Notes: a model not told the origin generated them from the letters alone. Shown: positions 51,306-62,540, counted from the stretch's first letter. The stretch is 64,000 nt of DNA from Microbacterium indicum DSM 19969 (GCF_000422385.1 NZ_AULR01000003.1:124001-188000), one strand, 5' to 3'. Numbers and translations: made by a program.

Positions 51306-52522
51306 GGCCGACACTCGTCGTCCTCGGCACGAATAAGGCGCATGCAGCCGCGGATGCTGTTCGGGAACGTGACACGGTGGTCGTGACGGAGCCGTGGTAC
51401 GCGGAGGACTTCCGCGCGCACGGCGCAGGGACGGTATTGGTCGTCCCGAACATTGCCGACACCGAAGCCACCCTGGCAGCATTGCAGAACTCCCGGACTG
51501 GAGACGCCGCGCTGCGAGGCGGGGCCGAACGGATCCGGATCCTGGCGACCTCGGAACGGACCGTCCAGCCCGCAGCGCTTCTGCGCGCCAGGCTTGGCGT
51601 GAGCGGTACGCCCCCGGAGATCGCCGTGGGGTTTGTCGACAAGGGAGTCATGGCAGATCGTCTCCTCGAGGCCGGGGTGCCGATGGCCGCCACTGTCACC
51701 GTATCGAACGCGTCGGAGGCGGTGGATGCGTTCCGGCAGATCAGCTTCCCCGCGGTAGTCAAACCAACGATCGGGAGCGGCAACAGCGGTGTGCGTGTGG
51801 TCGATAATGCGGACGCCGCGTCACGATTTATCGCAGCTTTCGTGCACGGGTCGCGATGGGTGGTGCAGGAACGCATCCACGCCGACGCGGAATATCATCT
51901 CGACTCGCTCGTCTCCGACGGGGGTTTGGTTGCTCCGATCGCGTCTCGGTACTCGGCTCCGTGTCTCGGCTGGCACGAAGAGTCGTTCCACGGATCGGAG
52001 ACGATCGACTCTCGCGACGACGAGGCGATCGCCGTCCAACGCCTCGGGAGGGCGGCGATACGAGCGCTCGGGCTCCTGCATGGGGTTGTCCATGTCGAGG
52101 TACTGCGCGTCGGAGATCGCTTCGTCTGCAACGAGATTGCGTGCCGTCCGGGAGGGGGCGGCATCGGGCTCGCCCTCGATGCGACGCTCGGCCGGTCCTT
52201 CTGGTCGGAAGTGGCAGCACACGAGCGCACGGGCGCCACACAGCTGGACGAATACGAGAGGCGACCCGGGTATGGCTGGGTGGCATTGTCGACCCGCCCC
52301 GGACGAGTGCTCCAAATGAGCTCCGTAGACGATCTCCTCGCCATCGACGGCGTCGAACGGGTGCAATACACGGCGCAGGTCGGCGACCGTGTTCGCAGGA
52401 CCGGAGGGGTTTATACAGCCGCGGGCTACTGCCTGACGCGGTCCACCACTGCCGCCGGTCACGCCGCGGTGCGAAGGGCCGTCGAACGGCGGTTCCAGAT
52501 CGAGGTCGACTATGCCGAGTGA
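51302..52522 (+). CDS. ATP-grasp ligase (carbamoyl-phosphate-synthase/biotin-carboxylase-like)
   Basis: A 406-residue ATP-grasp enzyme. The pre-ATP-grasp part begins VVLGTNKAHAAADAV. The ATP-binding loop is FPAVVKPTIGSGNSGVRVV, WVVQERIHADAEYHLDSLV supplies the hinge and base-binding region, and the metal-binding end is FVCNEIACRPGGGG. It forms an acyl phosphate and joins it to an amine or similar nucleophile; substrates unknown. The GTG start overlaps the preceding stop (GTGA), and its end overlaps the phosphatase gene by 11 bases. Confidence 0.87.
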   Translation: MRPTLVVLGTNKAHAAADAVRERDTVVVTEPWYAEDFRAHGAGTVLVVPNIADTEATLAALQNSRTGDAALRGGAERIRILATSERTVQPAALLRARLGVSGTPPEIAVGFVDKGVMADRLLEAGVPMAATVTVSNASEAVDAFRQISFPAVVKPTIGSGNSGVRVVDNADAASRFIAAFVHGSRWVVQERIHADAEYHLDSLVSDGGLVAPIASRYSAPCLGWHEESFHGSETIDSRDDEAIAVQRLGRAAIRALGLLHGVVHVEVLRVGDRFVCNEIACRPGGGGIGLALDATLGRSFWSEVAAHERTGATQLDEYERRPGYGWVALSTRPGRVLQMSSVDDLLAIDGVERVQYTAQVGDRVRRTGGVYTAAGYCLTRSTTAAGHAAVRRAVERRFQIEVDYAE

Positions 52523-53282
52523 GTCTGCGGTTCATCGGCTTGCGGTGGTCTCCGACATTCACGGCAATGTCGCCGCGCTCGAAGCCGTCGTCAGCGACAT
52601 CGCCCGCGTCGGGGTGCATGAGGTCCTCAACCTCGGCGATGTCGCGTCGGGGGCGCTCTGGCCGGCTGAGACACTCGAGCTACTGATGCGCGAGGGGTGG
52701 CGAAGCGCCCGCGGGAACCACGACCGTGTTGTCGTCGAGGGTCGACGGCTCGGGCCGTCCGATGCGCACGCACGAGCGTCGCTGGGACCCGAACAGCTCG
52801 CCTGGATGGCAGCGCTGCCAGAGCGGATCGACGTCACGCCCGGTATCGTGGCCGTGCACGGCTCACCGCGCGCTGATGACGAGTACCTGACGCATTCTGT
52901 GCAGGGCGGCACGTTGCGACTGGCGCGGCCAGCTGAGGTGGCACGCCGGCTCGATGGAACCCCGGCCGTCGCCGTCCTGTGTGGACACACGCACCTTCCT
53001 GTGTCCATGCAGTCGGACGACGGTACCGCCGTCATCGGGGCGGGGAGCGTTGGACTGCAGGCGTACGAGGACGACGCCCCTCCCAGCCCTCACCTCGTCC
53101 AGAATGGCACCCCGGATGCGAGTTACGTGGTCATCGACTTCGAGCGTGCACCGACCGGGGCGCGCATCGTCGGCGTGCAACACCGACGTGTCTCGTACGA
53201 TCACGAAGCCGCAGCGCGCCGAGCTGAGACCGTCGGCCGTCCCGATGTCGCCGTCGCACTCCGCACGGGCCAGGTGTCCTGA
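52512..53282 (+). CDS. Calcineurin-type metallophosphatase
   Basis: A 256-residue cytoplasmic metallophosphoesterase with the complete dimetal signature: DIHGN, LNLGD, GNHD and GHTH, plus a preceding AVHGSPR. YfcE-like members hydrolyse phosphodiesters and nucleotides. It is the last gene of the rightward island operon, overlapping the ATP-grasp gene by 11 bases. Only 36 bases separate it from the convergent MFS gene, and no clear terminator is visible there. Confidence 0.9.
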   Translation: MPSESAVHRLAVVSDIHGNVAALEAVVSDIARVGVHEVLNLGDVASGALWPAETLELLMREGWRSARGNHDRVVVEGRRLGPSDAHARASLGPEQLAWMAALPERIDVTPGIVAVHGSPRADDEYLTHSVQGGTLRLARPAEVARRLDGTPAVAVLCGHTHLPVSMQSDDGTAVIGAGSVGLQAYEDDAPPSPHLVQNGTPDASYVVIDFERAPTGARIVGVQHRRVSYDHEAAARRAETVGRPDVAVALRTGQVS

Positions 53283-53318
53283 CGGCGTCACCAGTGGCGG
53301 CGGTCTCGGCTGCCCGAA

Positions 53319-54560
53319 TTAATCGTGGCAGGCGCCCCGAGAGCTGGCTGTCGACGGCCGGGTGGCTGCCCACGCGGCCACTCCTGCTGCGATGAATCCT
53401 GCGCCGATGACCGGAGCGCCCCAGAACGTGCCGCTGGCGATCGCAACCGACCAGATTCCTGGTCCGAGCGCCGATCCGACACCGGAGGTCCAGGCGTATA
53501 CGCCCTGGTAGGAGCCCATGTATCGCTGGTCAGCCAAGTCATAGGACAGGTCAAACGCCCCGGCCACCTGGACGATCTCTCCGAGCGAGTGAACGACGAC
53601 GAGCGCGAGGATGAGCGCAACGCCGGCACTGCCGCCGCCCATCAGGAGAGCGAGCACGAAGCCGGCGGACGACGTTCCGAGTATCAGCCCCGCGAAGAGC
53701 ATCGAACGGCCAGCCGCCGGTACACCGTCGACGCGCGCCGACACCGGTGCCTGACAGAGGACAACAATGGCGGTGTTGACCAGCAGTGCGGCCGGCGCGA
53801 GCCAATTAGGCAAGTCGGGGCTCGTCGCGACGAGGAGCGGTACTCCGACGGTCAGTGCTGCATACTGGACACCGAGAACGCCGTTCATGCTCATCACGAC
53901 GACGTAGGTCTTGTCCGTCCAAGCGGCGATGGTGCCGGAGCGATGTGGTGATGCTGCGGCCCGCTGATCCGTGGCCGGCTGCACGTCCCGCAGCTTGGTG
54001 AGGTAGACGGCGGCGAGAACCAGGAACGTCAATGCGTTGCCGATCAGGAGCCACCGCAGTTCCGCACCAGGCAGGACGGTAACGGCCAACGCCGCGATCG
54101 CGGCCCCAGACGCGATCCCGAGGTTCGCGCACGAGCGGAGCTGCGCCCGGACCTTGCCTCGCTGCCCGGCCGGGGCGATGTGCGCGTTGAGGACGCCACG
54201 TGCGACCTTCGAGCCCTGCGCGGCAAACGCGGCGACGAGTGCGCCGATCCCAAATGCCACGATGGAGTCAGCGAAGGCGAGCCAGACCATCGCCGCGGCT
54301 TCAACAATGAGGAACGCGGTGCCGACCTTTACGGCGCGATGCCGGTCCAAGGTGCTACCCGCTGCGGGGAGGAACAACAAGCCCCCGACAGCGGCCACTG
54401 TCGAGACCACGCCGACCTGCGCAGCCGGCAGGTGGACGCCGCCGACGAAGTAGAGGATCAACACCGCGCCGTAGAGGCCCGTGCCCAACGAGTTGAACAG
54501 CAGCCCGAGTGCGAGCCACCTCGCCACCCGTTCGGTCGGTACGAAGGACAGTAACCTCAC
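53319..54560 (-). CDS. MFS exporter of the island
   Basis: A 413-residue, 12-segment major facilitator protein with a basic loop-2 region (GSTLDRHRAVKVGT) and similarity in layout to drug-efflux members. Its GTG start overlaps the stop of the upstream ATP-grasp ligase (GTGA), so the two are coupled. A role in exporting the product of the island is inferred from that coupling; an importer role cannot be excluded. Confidence 0.88.
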   Translation of the reverse strand: MRLLSFVPTERVARWLALGLLFNSLGTGLYGAVLILYFVGGVHLPAAQVGVVSTVAAVGGLLFLPAAGSTLDRHRAVKVGTAFLIVEAAAMVWLAFADSIVAFGIGALVAAFAAQGSKVARGVLNAHIAPAGQRGKVRAQLRSCANLGIASGAAIAALAVTVLPGAELRWLLIGNALTFLVLAAVYLTKLRDVQPATDQRAAASPHRSGTIAAWTDKTYVVVMSMNGVLGVQYAALTVGVPLLVATSPDLPNWLAPAALLVNTAIVVLCQAPVSARVDGVPAAGRSMLFAGLILGTSSAGFVLALLMGGGSAGVALILALVVVHSLGEIVQVAGAFDLSYDLADQRYMGSYQGVYAWTSGVGSALGPGIWSVAIASGTFWGAPVIGAGFIAAGVAAWAATRPSTASSRGACHD

Positions 54561-55801
54561 TCCTGGTCGCCCGCGTCGTTGCCGGAGGTCACGATGCGAA
54601 CCGCATCACGGAGCGCATCGGCCTTATCGGATGCTTCACAGGCGTCCCGGCCATCGCCGATAACATAGCCAGGCCGGTCCCCGGACCGCCGCACCGGATG
54701 CACCGTGTCACCCGCGACGACCCCCACATGGATCTCCTGCGGTGGCGCGACGGTCGGTACCGATACGCTCGACACAGTACCCGGGGAAGCCGAGAGGAAC
54801 CGCACGGCTGCGCCTCGGAACGCTGTCGGCGCAGGCAGGCCCGAGGCCCGGCCGACCGCTATGTCGACGAACAGCGCGGGGAGATCGATACCAGTGGCGA
54901 TCCGCAGGAGGACGCGAATCTTGTCCCCGCCGATGCGATCATGCGACTCGATGATTCGTGGCCCTCGCCCGGTGACCTTAACTTCAGTGTGGGTCGGGCC
55001 ATCGACGACGCCAACCGCATCGAGGAACCGGGTCACGAGCGCCCGCACCTCTGATGTGTCGGTGGTCGACAACCGCGACGGCATGGTGTGACCCATCTCG
55101 ACGAAGTTGGCGTTGACCTGTTTGTCCGTGACGGCCAGCACATGGTGGATGCCGCCAATGGTGATCGACTCCACGCTGACTTCCGGGCCGTCGAGGAACT
55201 CTTCGACGAGGGGCGAGCTGGAGCCCGTCGCTATGAAGTCTCGCCACGCGGCTGGGGCGTCTTCTGGGGAGTCGATCCGGAACACTCCGCGGCTGCCGAC
55301 GCCGTCGCGCGGCTTCAGGATCACTGGGCCGCCTGCGGTCCTGCAGAAGCGAACCAGGTCTGCGAGGGTCTCAGGAATCGAGGACAGGACCGGGCTTAGC
55401 CCCGTCTCTGTTAGTCGCTCCCGCATCGCGCGCTTGTCCTTCAGCGAGCGCACCGTTCGCAGGGAGTTTCCCGGCACCCCGAGATGTTCCCGCGCAGCCG
55501 CGGCTGGGATCAGACCGTGTTCCGTGAGGGACATGACTGCGGAGAACGGGTGTGCAGTGTGGAGTGGGAGCAGGACTGCACACACTGCATCGAGATCAGA
55601 GAGAGTGACTTCGAGGACCGTCTCGGCCATGGCCGCTTCTGCTAGCGGCGTTGTTCCTGCATCGTGCAAGTAGACGACATCCACGCCTCGCCCGGCGGCC
55701 GTCCTGATCAGGTGGCCGGTCCCGCCTATGACTGCGACGCGAGGACGCGAACTGACTGCCTGCGCGGGTAGCGCCTCGAGGTCGTACTTGCTCTGGTGCA
55801 T
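54557..55801 (-). CDS. ATP-grasp ligase (amino-acid-ligase-like)
   Basis: A 414-residue ATP-grasp enzyme with a Rossmann-like N-terminal domain (RVAVIGGTGHLIRTAAGRGVDVVYL). The ATP-binding strand and loop read VILKPRDGVGSRGVFRI, the hinge SPLVEEFLDGPEVSVES, and the metal-binding end THTEVKVTGRGPRIIESHDRIGGD. This pattern is typical of L-amino-acid ligases and related amide-forming enzymes. The ATG at 55801 has GGAGCG upstream; the open frame extends further but without a good site. It is coupled to the MFS exporter. Confidence 0.88.
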   Translation of the reverse strand: MHQSKYDLEALPAQAVSSRPRVAVIGGTGHLIRTAAGRGVDVVYLHDAGTTPLAEAAMAETVLEVTLSDLDAVCAVLLPLHTAHPFSAVMSLTEHGLIPAAAAREHLGVPGNSLRTVRSLKDKRAMRERLTETGLSPVLSSIPETLADLVRFCRTAGGPVILKPRDGVGSRGVFRIDSPEDAPAAWRDFIATGSSSPLVEEFLDGPEVSVESITIGGIHHVLAVTDKQVNANFVEMGHTMPSRLSTTDTSEVRALVTRFLDAVGVVDGPTHTEVKVTGRGPRIIESHDRIGGDKIRVLLRIATGIDLPALFVDIAVGRASGLPAPTAFRGAAVRFLSASPGTVSSVSVPTVAPPQEIHVGVVAGDTVHPVRRSGDRPGYVIGDGRDACEASDKADALRDAVRIVTSGNDAGDQE

Positions 55802-56159
55802 GAGGACGCTCCGATTCCGGCCAGATTTGCTTCTCGAATGGAGTCGTGATCGTCCTTCGATGTTGTTGCGATCCTTCCAGACGCTCGGTTGACTCTGCAA
55901 CTTCCGGAGGGCCGCACGTATGTGACCTCGGGCGTCTGCTTCACGCGTCCGTGCGTGTGGGGAGGATAGCTAGTTGCTGTTCGTCGCCGCAGCTGAAATG
56001 TCTGAATCATCATGAGTCGGCTCTCACCTCGACGACCTCTACGGAGAAGAAGCCCCGCATTGTGCATTGCGTGTCATAGGGTTAAATCTCGATCGTTGAG
56101 GCCGCCCGCCGTGAGAAGGTGCTGGAGTAGGCGATCGGGAACCTAAAACGCTAGGGGTT
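55802..56159. other. Gene-free segment at the right part of the island
   Basis: About 360 bases, clearly lower in GC than the flanking chromosome, holding the upstream region of the minus-strand ATP-grasp gene. I see no convincing gene, tRNA, IS end or clear repeat here. Together with the next 300 bases it is probably the right junction of the island. Confidence 0.5.
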
Positions 56160-56345
56160 TTGATCGCGCTCATCGGCGTCGCGCCAGATGTCGTGCGGAA
56201 CTCGCAGCCCGCGGCGGGCGAGCCTGGGGGCCCGGATGTCGACGCGTGGTCAGTCGGAGTCACAGCGTTCGGCGCGGTGCTGGTAGTGATGCTCTCGACC
56301 GTGTTAGTGAGCAAGAACGCATCACCGCACGACATTGATCAATGA
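56160..56345 (+). CDS. Possible small membrane protein or gene remnant
   Basis: An open frame of 61 residues from a TTG, with one convincing hydrophobic segment (SVGVTAFGAVLVVMLSTVLV) followed by a short polar tail. There is no clear ribosome-binding site. It could be the 3' remnant of a larger membrane protein cut at the island junction, or chance. Confidence 0.3.
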   Translation: MIALIGVAPDVVRNSQPAAGEPGGPDVDAWSVGVTAFGAVLVVMLSTVLVSKNASPHDIDQ

Positions 56346-56455
56346 GCTCTCGCCCGGTTGTCTCATGGGACGGAGATGAGACTTCTGGCGGGACGGGGCC
56401 TCCGGTCAACCACGGTCGTGCTCTCTCCGTCACACTCCTCGTGCATCATGGCGGG

Positions 56456-58620
<2,165 letters not shown>

Positions 58621-58621
<1 letters not shown>

Positions 58622-58971
58622 TGGCCGCGCGCGCGGCCCTCGGCTTCCGCGCCGCGACGGCGTTCGGCGCCGCGTGGGGCTTCCTCTGGAGCACCGGCCG
58701 CGTCGAGCGGTACGGCGAGCTCGTGATCTTCCGCGGGATGCCGCGGTGGACCCACGCGCGCGGCGGCGTGTGCGTGGGGCGGTGCTACCTGACCCATGCC
58801 GCGTCGGAGCGCCGGGCGGTCCTCGAGCACGAGCTCGTGCACGTCGCCCAGTGGCGCCGCCACGGGATCCTCATGCCGTTCCTCTACGCGCTCGCGGGGC
58901 GCGATCCGCTCCGCAACCGCTTCGAGATCGAGGCGGGCCTCGAGGCGGGCGGGTACGTCAGGCGCGCCTGA
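58621..58971 (+). CDS. Small HExxH-motif protein coupled to glgX
   Basis: A 116-residue basic protein with one metallopeptidase-like motif, HELVH, in the stretch VLEHELVHVAQWRRHG, followed by an acidic residue-rich helix (FEIEAGLEAGG). It has no signal peptide. The ATG shares a base with the glgX stop, so translation is coupled. The motif suggests zinc binding and perhaps proteolysis, but the protein is very short for a peptidase, and activity is unproven. Confidence 0.78.
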
Positions 58972-58975
58972 ACGC

Positions 58976-59021
58976 GGAGGCGCCCCGGGCGGATCGCGCG
59001 GATCCGTCCCGGGGCGCCTCC
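58976..59021. terminator. Bidirectional terminator between convergent operons
   Basis: A perfect 14-base-pair stem (GGAGGCGCCCCGGG and its complement), extended by six more pairs (CGGATC/GATCCG) with one bulged T, lies between the convergent glgX operon and the alpha-glucosidase gene. Confidence 0.85.
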
Positions 59022-59027
59022 TGCCGG

Positions 59028-60692
59028 TCAGCGCAGCCAGACCGTCGTGGCCGCGGGCAGCTCGTCGTCGACGGGGCCGCTCGCCAGCAGGAGCTCGCCG
59101 GCCGGGAGCGCGACGGCCTCGTCGCCGAAGTTCGTCACGCACGTCCACCCGTTCGGGCGGCGGAACGCGAGGACGTCGCCGCCCGTGAGCGCCTCGATCC
59201 ACTCGAGCTCCTCGCCCGTCTGCAGCTCGTGGCGCAGCGCGAGCGCGCGGCGGTAGAGGTTCAGGGTCGACGATGCGTCGTCGTCCTCGGCCTCGACCGA
59301 CGCGTCGCCGAACCACGCGGGCTGCGGCAGGTGCGCCTCGCCGGATCCGAACCCGAACGACGCTCCTTCGCGCGTCCACGGCAGCGGCACGCGGCAGCCG
59401 TCGCGGCCCACGTCGACGCCGGGGCTGTGGAAGAACGTCGGGTCCTGGCGCGCCTCGGGGGCGATGTCGCCGACCTCGTGCAGGCCGAGCTCCTCGCCCT
59501 GGTAGAGGTACGCGGATCCCGGGAGCGCGAGCTCGAAGAGCGTCGCGGCCCGCGCGCGGCGCAGCCCGAGGTCGCGGTCGAGCTCGGCCTCGGGGGCGCC
59601 GCGCAGCAGCCAGTCGCGCGTCTGCTCGCCCGAGTCGGCGGCGTCGAGGATGAGGGGCAGGCCGTAGCGGGTCGCGTGGCGCACGCGGTCGTGGTTCGAG
59701 AACACCCACGTCGTCGACGACTCTGACTCGGCCGAGAGCGCGAGGTTCTCGGTGACGATGTCGCGGAACGGGCCCGCCGCGAACGGCGCCTGCAGCAGGT
59801 CGAAGTTGAACGCCTGGCCGAGCCCGTCTGCGCGCGCGTAGCGGGGGCGGCGGGGCGTCGCGACCCACGCCTCGGCGACGGCGATGCGCGGCGGGTCGTA
59901 CTCGTCGAAGACGCGGCGCCAGTCCTGGTAGATCTCGTGCACCTCGTCGCGGTCCCACAGCGGGTTCCGCCCGGGCTCGGTGATCCGGGCGATCTCGGCG
60001 GCGCTCGGCAGCGGGTCCGTCAGGTCCTTCGCGAGCCCGTGCGCGACGTCGATCCGGAACCCGTCGACCCCGCGGTCCGACCAGAAGCGCAGCGTGCGGC
60101 GGAAGTCCTCGCGGACCTCCTCGTTCTGCCAGTTGAAGTCGGGCTGCTCCTTCGCGAAGAGGTGCAGGTACCACTGGCCGTCGGGCGTGCGCGTCCAGGC
60201 GGGCCCGCCGAAGACGCTCTCCCAGTCGGCGGGCGGCAGCTCGCCGTTCTCGCCGCGGCCGTCGCGGAAGACGTACCGGTCGCGCGCGGGCGAGCCGGCG
60301 GGGGCGGCGAGCGCCTCCTGGAACCACGCATGCAGGTCGGACGAGTGGTTCGGCACGATGTCGACGATGAGGCGGATCCCCGCCGCGTGCAGGGCGCGCG
60401 ACATCTCGTCGAAGTCGTCGAGCGTGCCGATCTTCGGGTCGACGTCGCGGTAGTCGGCGACGTCGTAGCCGCCGTCGGCGAGCGCCGATGGGTAGAACGG
60501 GCTGAGCCAGACGGCGTCGATGCCGAGCTCCTGGAGGTAGGGGATCCGCGAGGTGATGCCCGTCAGGTCGCCGATGCCGTCGCCGTTCGCGTCGGCGAAG
60601 GATCGGGGATAGATCTGGTAGACCGCGGCCTGGCGCCACCAGTCGGCGCCCTGCAGCAGGCCGGTCTCGGACGGTGCGGTGAGAGAAGTCAA
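59028..60692 (-). CDS. Alpha-glucosidase (GH13, oligo-1,6-glucosidase-like)
   Basis: A 554-residue cytoplasmic glycosidase releasing glucose from short alpha-glucosides. GH13 motifs: DIVPNHSS at 111-118, GFRIDVAHGL with nucleophile Asp215, acid Glu274 in VAEAW, and HD at 334-335 (FSNHDRV). The TTG start at 60692 is preceded by a weak AAAGAGA. It is the last gene of the sugar-uptake operon, 31 bases after the MalG-type permease, and hydrolyses the imported sugar. Confidence 0.95.
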   Translation of the reverse strand: MTSLTAPSETGLLQGADWWRQAAVYQIYPRSFADANGDGIGDLTGITSRIPYLQELGIDAVWLSPFYPSALADGGYDVADYRDVDPKIGTLDDFDEMSRALHAAGIRLIVDIVPNHSSDLHAWFQEALAAPAGSPARDRYVFRDGRGENGELPPADWESVFGGPAWTRTPDGQWYLHLFAKEQPDFNWQNEEVREDFRRTLRFWSDRGVDGFRIDVAHGLAKDLTDPLPSAAEIARITEPGRNPLWDRDEVHEIYQDWRRVFDEYDPPRIAVAEAWVATPRRPRYARADGLGQAFNFDLLQAPFAAGPFRDIVTENLALSAESESSTTWVFSNHDRVRHATRYGLPLILDAADSGEQTRDWLLRGAPEAELDRDLGLRRARAATLFELALPGSAYLYQGEELGLHEVGDIAPEARQDPTFFHSPGVDVGRDGCRVPLPWTREGASFGFGSGEAHLPQPAWFGDASVEAEDDDASSTLNLYRRALALRHELQTGEELEWIEALTGGDVLAFRRPNGWTCVTNFGDEAVALPAGELLLASGPVDDELPAATTVWLR

Positions 60693-60723
60693 CTCTGTCT
60701 CTTTCTGTGTGGGGTTTCGGTTG

Positions 60724-61605
60724 TCAGCCCTTGACGGCGCCCTGCGTGACGCCCTCCATGACCCAGCGCTGCGCGAACAGGTAGGCGATGATCGCGGGCG
60801 CCATCGCCATGAGGTACGAGGCGAACGCCACGTTGTAGTCGCTCGAGAACTGGGTCTGGAAGAGGTTCTGCCGCACGGGCAGGGTCTGCAGGTTCGCGTC
60901 GGAGATGATGAGCGACGGCATCATGAAGTCGTTCCACGCGTAGAGGAACGCGAAGATGCCGACGGTCGCGCTCATCGGTGCGAGCAGCGGGAACACGAGG
61001 CGCCAGAACGTCTGCCACGTCGTCGCCCCATCGATCCGGGCGCTTTCCTCGAGCTCGATGGGGATCGAGCGGAGGAACGCCGTGAACAGCAGGACGCTGA
61101 AGCTCAGCTGGAACATCGTCGCGAGCAGGATCACGCCGACGGGGTTGTCGAGGCCGACGCGCCCCGTCAGCTGGATCTGCGGGAGCGCGACGACCGGGAA
61201 GGGGATGAACATCGCGCCGAGCAGGTAGAAGAACGACCAGCGGAACGGCTTGCGATCCCAGTTGCGCACGATCGCGTAGGACGCCCACGAGGCGAGGATG
61301 ATCGTGAGCACGACGGTGCCCGCCGTGACGAAGAGGCTCATCGCGAAGCCCACGGGGAACTTCGTGAGCTGCCACGCCTCGACGAAGCCCGTGATGCTGA
61401 ACGGCATCGGCAGCGAGAACGCGTTGCCGTCGACCGACTGCCCCGACGTCTTGAACGCCATCGAGATCGTCACGTACAGGGGCAGCACGACCGTCACGGC
61501 GCAGAGCAGGAGGATGACCGTCGTCGGCCAGCTGACGCGCTCGCGGTGCGCGCGGCGCGGGCGGCCCGCGGTCAGGATGGTCTCGGTTCGCGTCGTCGTG
61601 GACAT
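60724..61605 (-). CDS. Sugar ABC transporter permease, MalG type
   Basis: A 293-residue permease with six membrane segments. The EAA loop (ELEESARIDGATTWQTFWRLVFPLLAP) contacts the ATPase, and the protein ends VMEGVTQGAVKG as usual for this family. The start at 61605 overlaps the stop of the MalF-type permease (ATGA). No ATPase gene is encoded nearby, so a shared MsiK-like ATPase elsewhere is likely. Confidence 0.95.
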   Translation of the reverse strand: MSTTTRTETILTAGRPRRAHRERVSWPTTVILLLCAVTVVLPLYVTISMAFKTSGQSVDGNAFSLPMPFSITGFVEAWQLTKFPVGFAMSLFVTAGTVVLTIILASWASYAIVRNWDRKPFRWSFFYLLGAMFIPFPVVALPQIQLTGRVGLDNPVGVILLATMFQLSFSVLLFTAFLRSIPIELEESARIDGATTWQTFWRLVFPLLAPMSATVGIFAFLYAWNDFMMPSLIISDANLQTLPVRQNLFQTQFSSDYNVAFASYLMAMAPAIIAYLFAQRWVMEGVTQGAVKG

Positions 61606-62540
61606 CAGACGTTCGCCCTTCCTCGGGTCACCGACAGCTGCAGCGCGGCGATGACGATCGTGACGATGAAGAACAGCGTCGCCGTCGCCATCTGGTAGGC
61701 GTAGTCGCCCGTCTGGAACCCGCGGATGATCGTCATCGCGATGCTGCGGGTGCTCGTGCCCGGGCCGCCTCCCGTCAGGCCGACGATGATGTCGTAGGCG
61801 TTGAGGAAGTTCTTGAAGCCCAGGATCACGTTGATCACGACGTATCCCGCGACGAGGGGGAGCGTGATGCGGCCGAGCTGCTGCCGCTTCGACGCGCCGT
61901 CGATCGCCGCCGCCTCGTACACGTCGCCGGGGATCGACAGGATCCCGGCGATGTAGATGAGGAGGGTGCCGGGGATCGCCTGCCACGCTGTCACGATGAC
62001 GATGCCGAGCCACGCGAGGTCGGGGTTCGCGAGGATCGACTCGCTGAGGAACGGGATGCCGAGCGCCTGGCCCGCCGCGGGGAGCGAGTTCTGGAACAGG
62101 AACTGGAAGACGTACGCGATGATCAGGCCCGAGACGACCATGGGGATCACGAAGATCGCCCGGAGGCCCATCTTGAACCGGATCCGCGACGTGAGCCCGA
62201 CGGCGAGGAGGAACGAGATCACATTCACGACGACGACGGTCGCGAGGGCGAAGCCGAAGGTGAACAGGAAGCTCGAGAGGATCGCCGGGTCGCTGAACGC
62301 GGCGATGTAGTTCGTCAGGCCGTTGAACTCCCAGTCGCCGATGCCGATCGAGTCCGTGAAGCTGAAGAAGATGCCGATGACGCCCGGGACCGTGATCGCC
62401 AGGGTGAAGAGGATCACCGAGGGCAGCAGGAACAGGTAGTAGATCGGCTCGACCCGCTTCGAGTTGCGCCGCACGCGGCGGTTCCCGCGGGTGACGATGG
62501 TCGTGGTCGCGCCGGTCGTCACGGCGTTCCCGGCGCTCAT
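61605..62540 (-). CDS. Sugar ABC transporter permease, MalF type
   Basis: A 311-residue permease with a basic N-terminus, six membrane segments and the EAA loop DVYEAAAIDGASKRQQLGRITLPLVAG. It forms the channel with the MalG-type partner. Its start overlaps the binding-protein stop (ATGA), and its stop overlaps the next start, so the set is translationally coupled. Confidence 0.95.
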   Translation of the reverse strand: MSAGNAVTTGATTTIVTRGNRRVRRNSKRVEPIYYLFLLPSVILFTLAITVPGVIGIFFSFTDSIGIGDWEFNGLTNYIAAFSDPAILSSFLFTFGFALATVVVVNVISFLLAVGLTSRIRFKMGLRAIFVIPMVVSGLIIAYVFQFLFQNSLPAAGQALGIPFLSESILANPDLAWLGIVIVTAWQAIPGTLLIYIAGILSIPGDVYEAAAIDGASKRQQLGRITLPLVAGYVVINVILGFKNFLNAYDIIVGLTGGGPGTSTRSIAMTIIRGFQTGDYAYQMATATLFFIVTIVIAALQLSVTRGRANV

